A DNA stretch of 64,000 nt. Source: Litchfieldella anticariensis FP35 = DSM 16096 (GTDB lineage Bacteria; Pseudomonadota; Gammaproteobacteria; Pseudomonadales; Halomonadaceae). Where the stretch lies: positions 613,497-677,496 of the forward strand of contig NZ_KE332388.1 of assembly GCF_000409775.1 (NCBI RefSeq). Direction: 5' to 3'. Every line of letters begins with the position of its first letter. The stretch's first letter is position 1. This document shows positions 63,885 to 64,000 of this stretch, in pieces. Under the pieces are notes generated by a model that saw nothing but the letters and a program-made list of their open reading frames with translations, made no database searches and was not told where the DNA came from. Both the position numbers and the translations under genes were made by a program.

Positions 63885-64000
63885 ATGTACATCGGTGTGG
63901 ACTGCGGTACCCAGAGCACCAAGGTGGTGGTGGTCGATGTCGATGCAGGGCGCATCCTCGGCGAGGCCAGCCGCTCCCACGCCCTGAGCGAGGGCGACAA
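63885..64000 (+). CDS. FGGY-family kinase, xylulokinase-like (3' end outside window)
   Basis: Only the first 38 residues are seen, starting MYIGVDCGTQSTKVVVVD, which is the phosphate-binding N-terminus of FGGY kinases and typical of xylulokinases. A CAAGGAGCC ribosome site precedes the ATG. It would phosphorylate D-xylulose or another ketose made by the two dehydrogenases of this cluster. The frame runs off the window end, so length and C-terminus are unknown. Confidence 0.85.
   Translation, partial: MYIGVDCGTQSTKVVVVDVDAGRILGEASRSHALSEGD

Overview
The window is a 64 kb piece of a gammaproteobacterial chromosome, most probably from the family Halomonadaceae (a moderate halophile). This is inferred from gene order and protein style: tandem BCCT compatible-solute carriers, a GbdR/DgcAB betaine-demethylation block in the Pseudomonas-like order, amgK-murU beside lptD-surA-pdxA-rsmA-apaG-apaH, rpsU-dnaG-rpoD, several very acidic secreted proteins, and a GC-rich but not extreme base composition. 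No rRNA, tRNA or CRISPR array was seen.

Layout. 1-1810: end of a sensor kinase and its sigma-54-dependent response regulator. 1811-3640: a dispersed-repeat-like stretch and three small acidic exported proteins (two apparent paralogues and one lipoprotein with peptide repeats). 3807-8674: NAD-linked molybdenum formate dehydrogenase (catalytic subunit, a fused NuoE-NuoF-type diaphorase subunit, and an unknown small protein). 8926-13205: PRC-barrel protein and two BCCT carriers. 13256-14838: an intact IS1182-type insertion sequence that landed on the terminator between the second BCCT gene and an exonuclease gene. 14891-19392: exonuclease, CBS/cNMP/nucleotidyltransferase protein, DUF4168 protein, EamA permease. 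19422-27455: etfB-etfA-dgcB-dgcA-DUF5943-dipeptidase operon (minus strand). 27596-36245: mtgA, gbdR, fghA, frmA, a LysR regulator, sdaA, a second LysR regulator and an orphan membrane protein. 36327-56733: housekeeping core (rpoD, dnaG, rpsU, tsaD, plsY, folB, folK, cca, glpE, apaH, apaG, rsmA, pdxA, surA, lptD, amgK, murU, osmC-like, speD, coq7, hinT). 56734-64000: a pentitol/sugar catabolic cluster (ribitol dehydrogenase-like SDR, ABC importer, FGGY kinase, DCXR-like SDR, start of a second FGGY kinase) cut by the window end.

The first half reads as one physiological theme. BCCT carriers bring in betaine-type solutes. DgcAB with a dedicated ETF oxidises dimethylglycine and releases formaldehyde. 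FrmA and FghA convert formaldehyde to formate through glutathione, and formate dehydrogenase yields CO2 and NADH. Glycine carbon can leave through serine and SdaA as pyruvate. GbdR is the expected regulator. The glycine betaine monooxygenase and sarcosine oxidase genes are not in the window.

The most interesting non-coding signals are: a 24-bp palindromic terminator duplicated on both sides of the IS; two promoters of the pentitol cluster that share the same two-part regulatory element at nearly identical spacing; perfect inverted repeats in the two LysR-type divergent promoter regions; a terminator-like hairpin directly ahead of frmA; a 7-bp tandem repeat inside the dimethylglycine operon; and a tiny leader ORF with a repeated Shine-Dalgarno tract before the second BCCT gene. 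I did not find a clearly new defence or mobile system. The least explained coding parts are the acidic protein trio and the small protein behind formate dehydrogenase.
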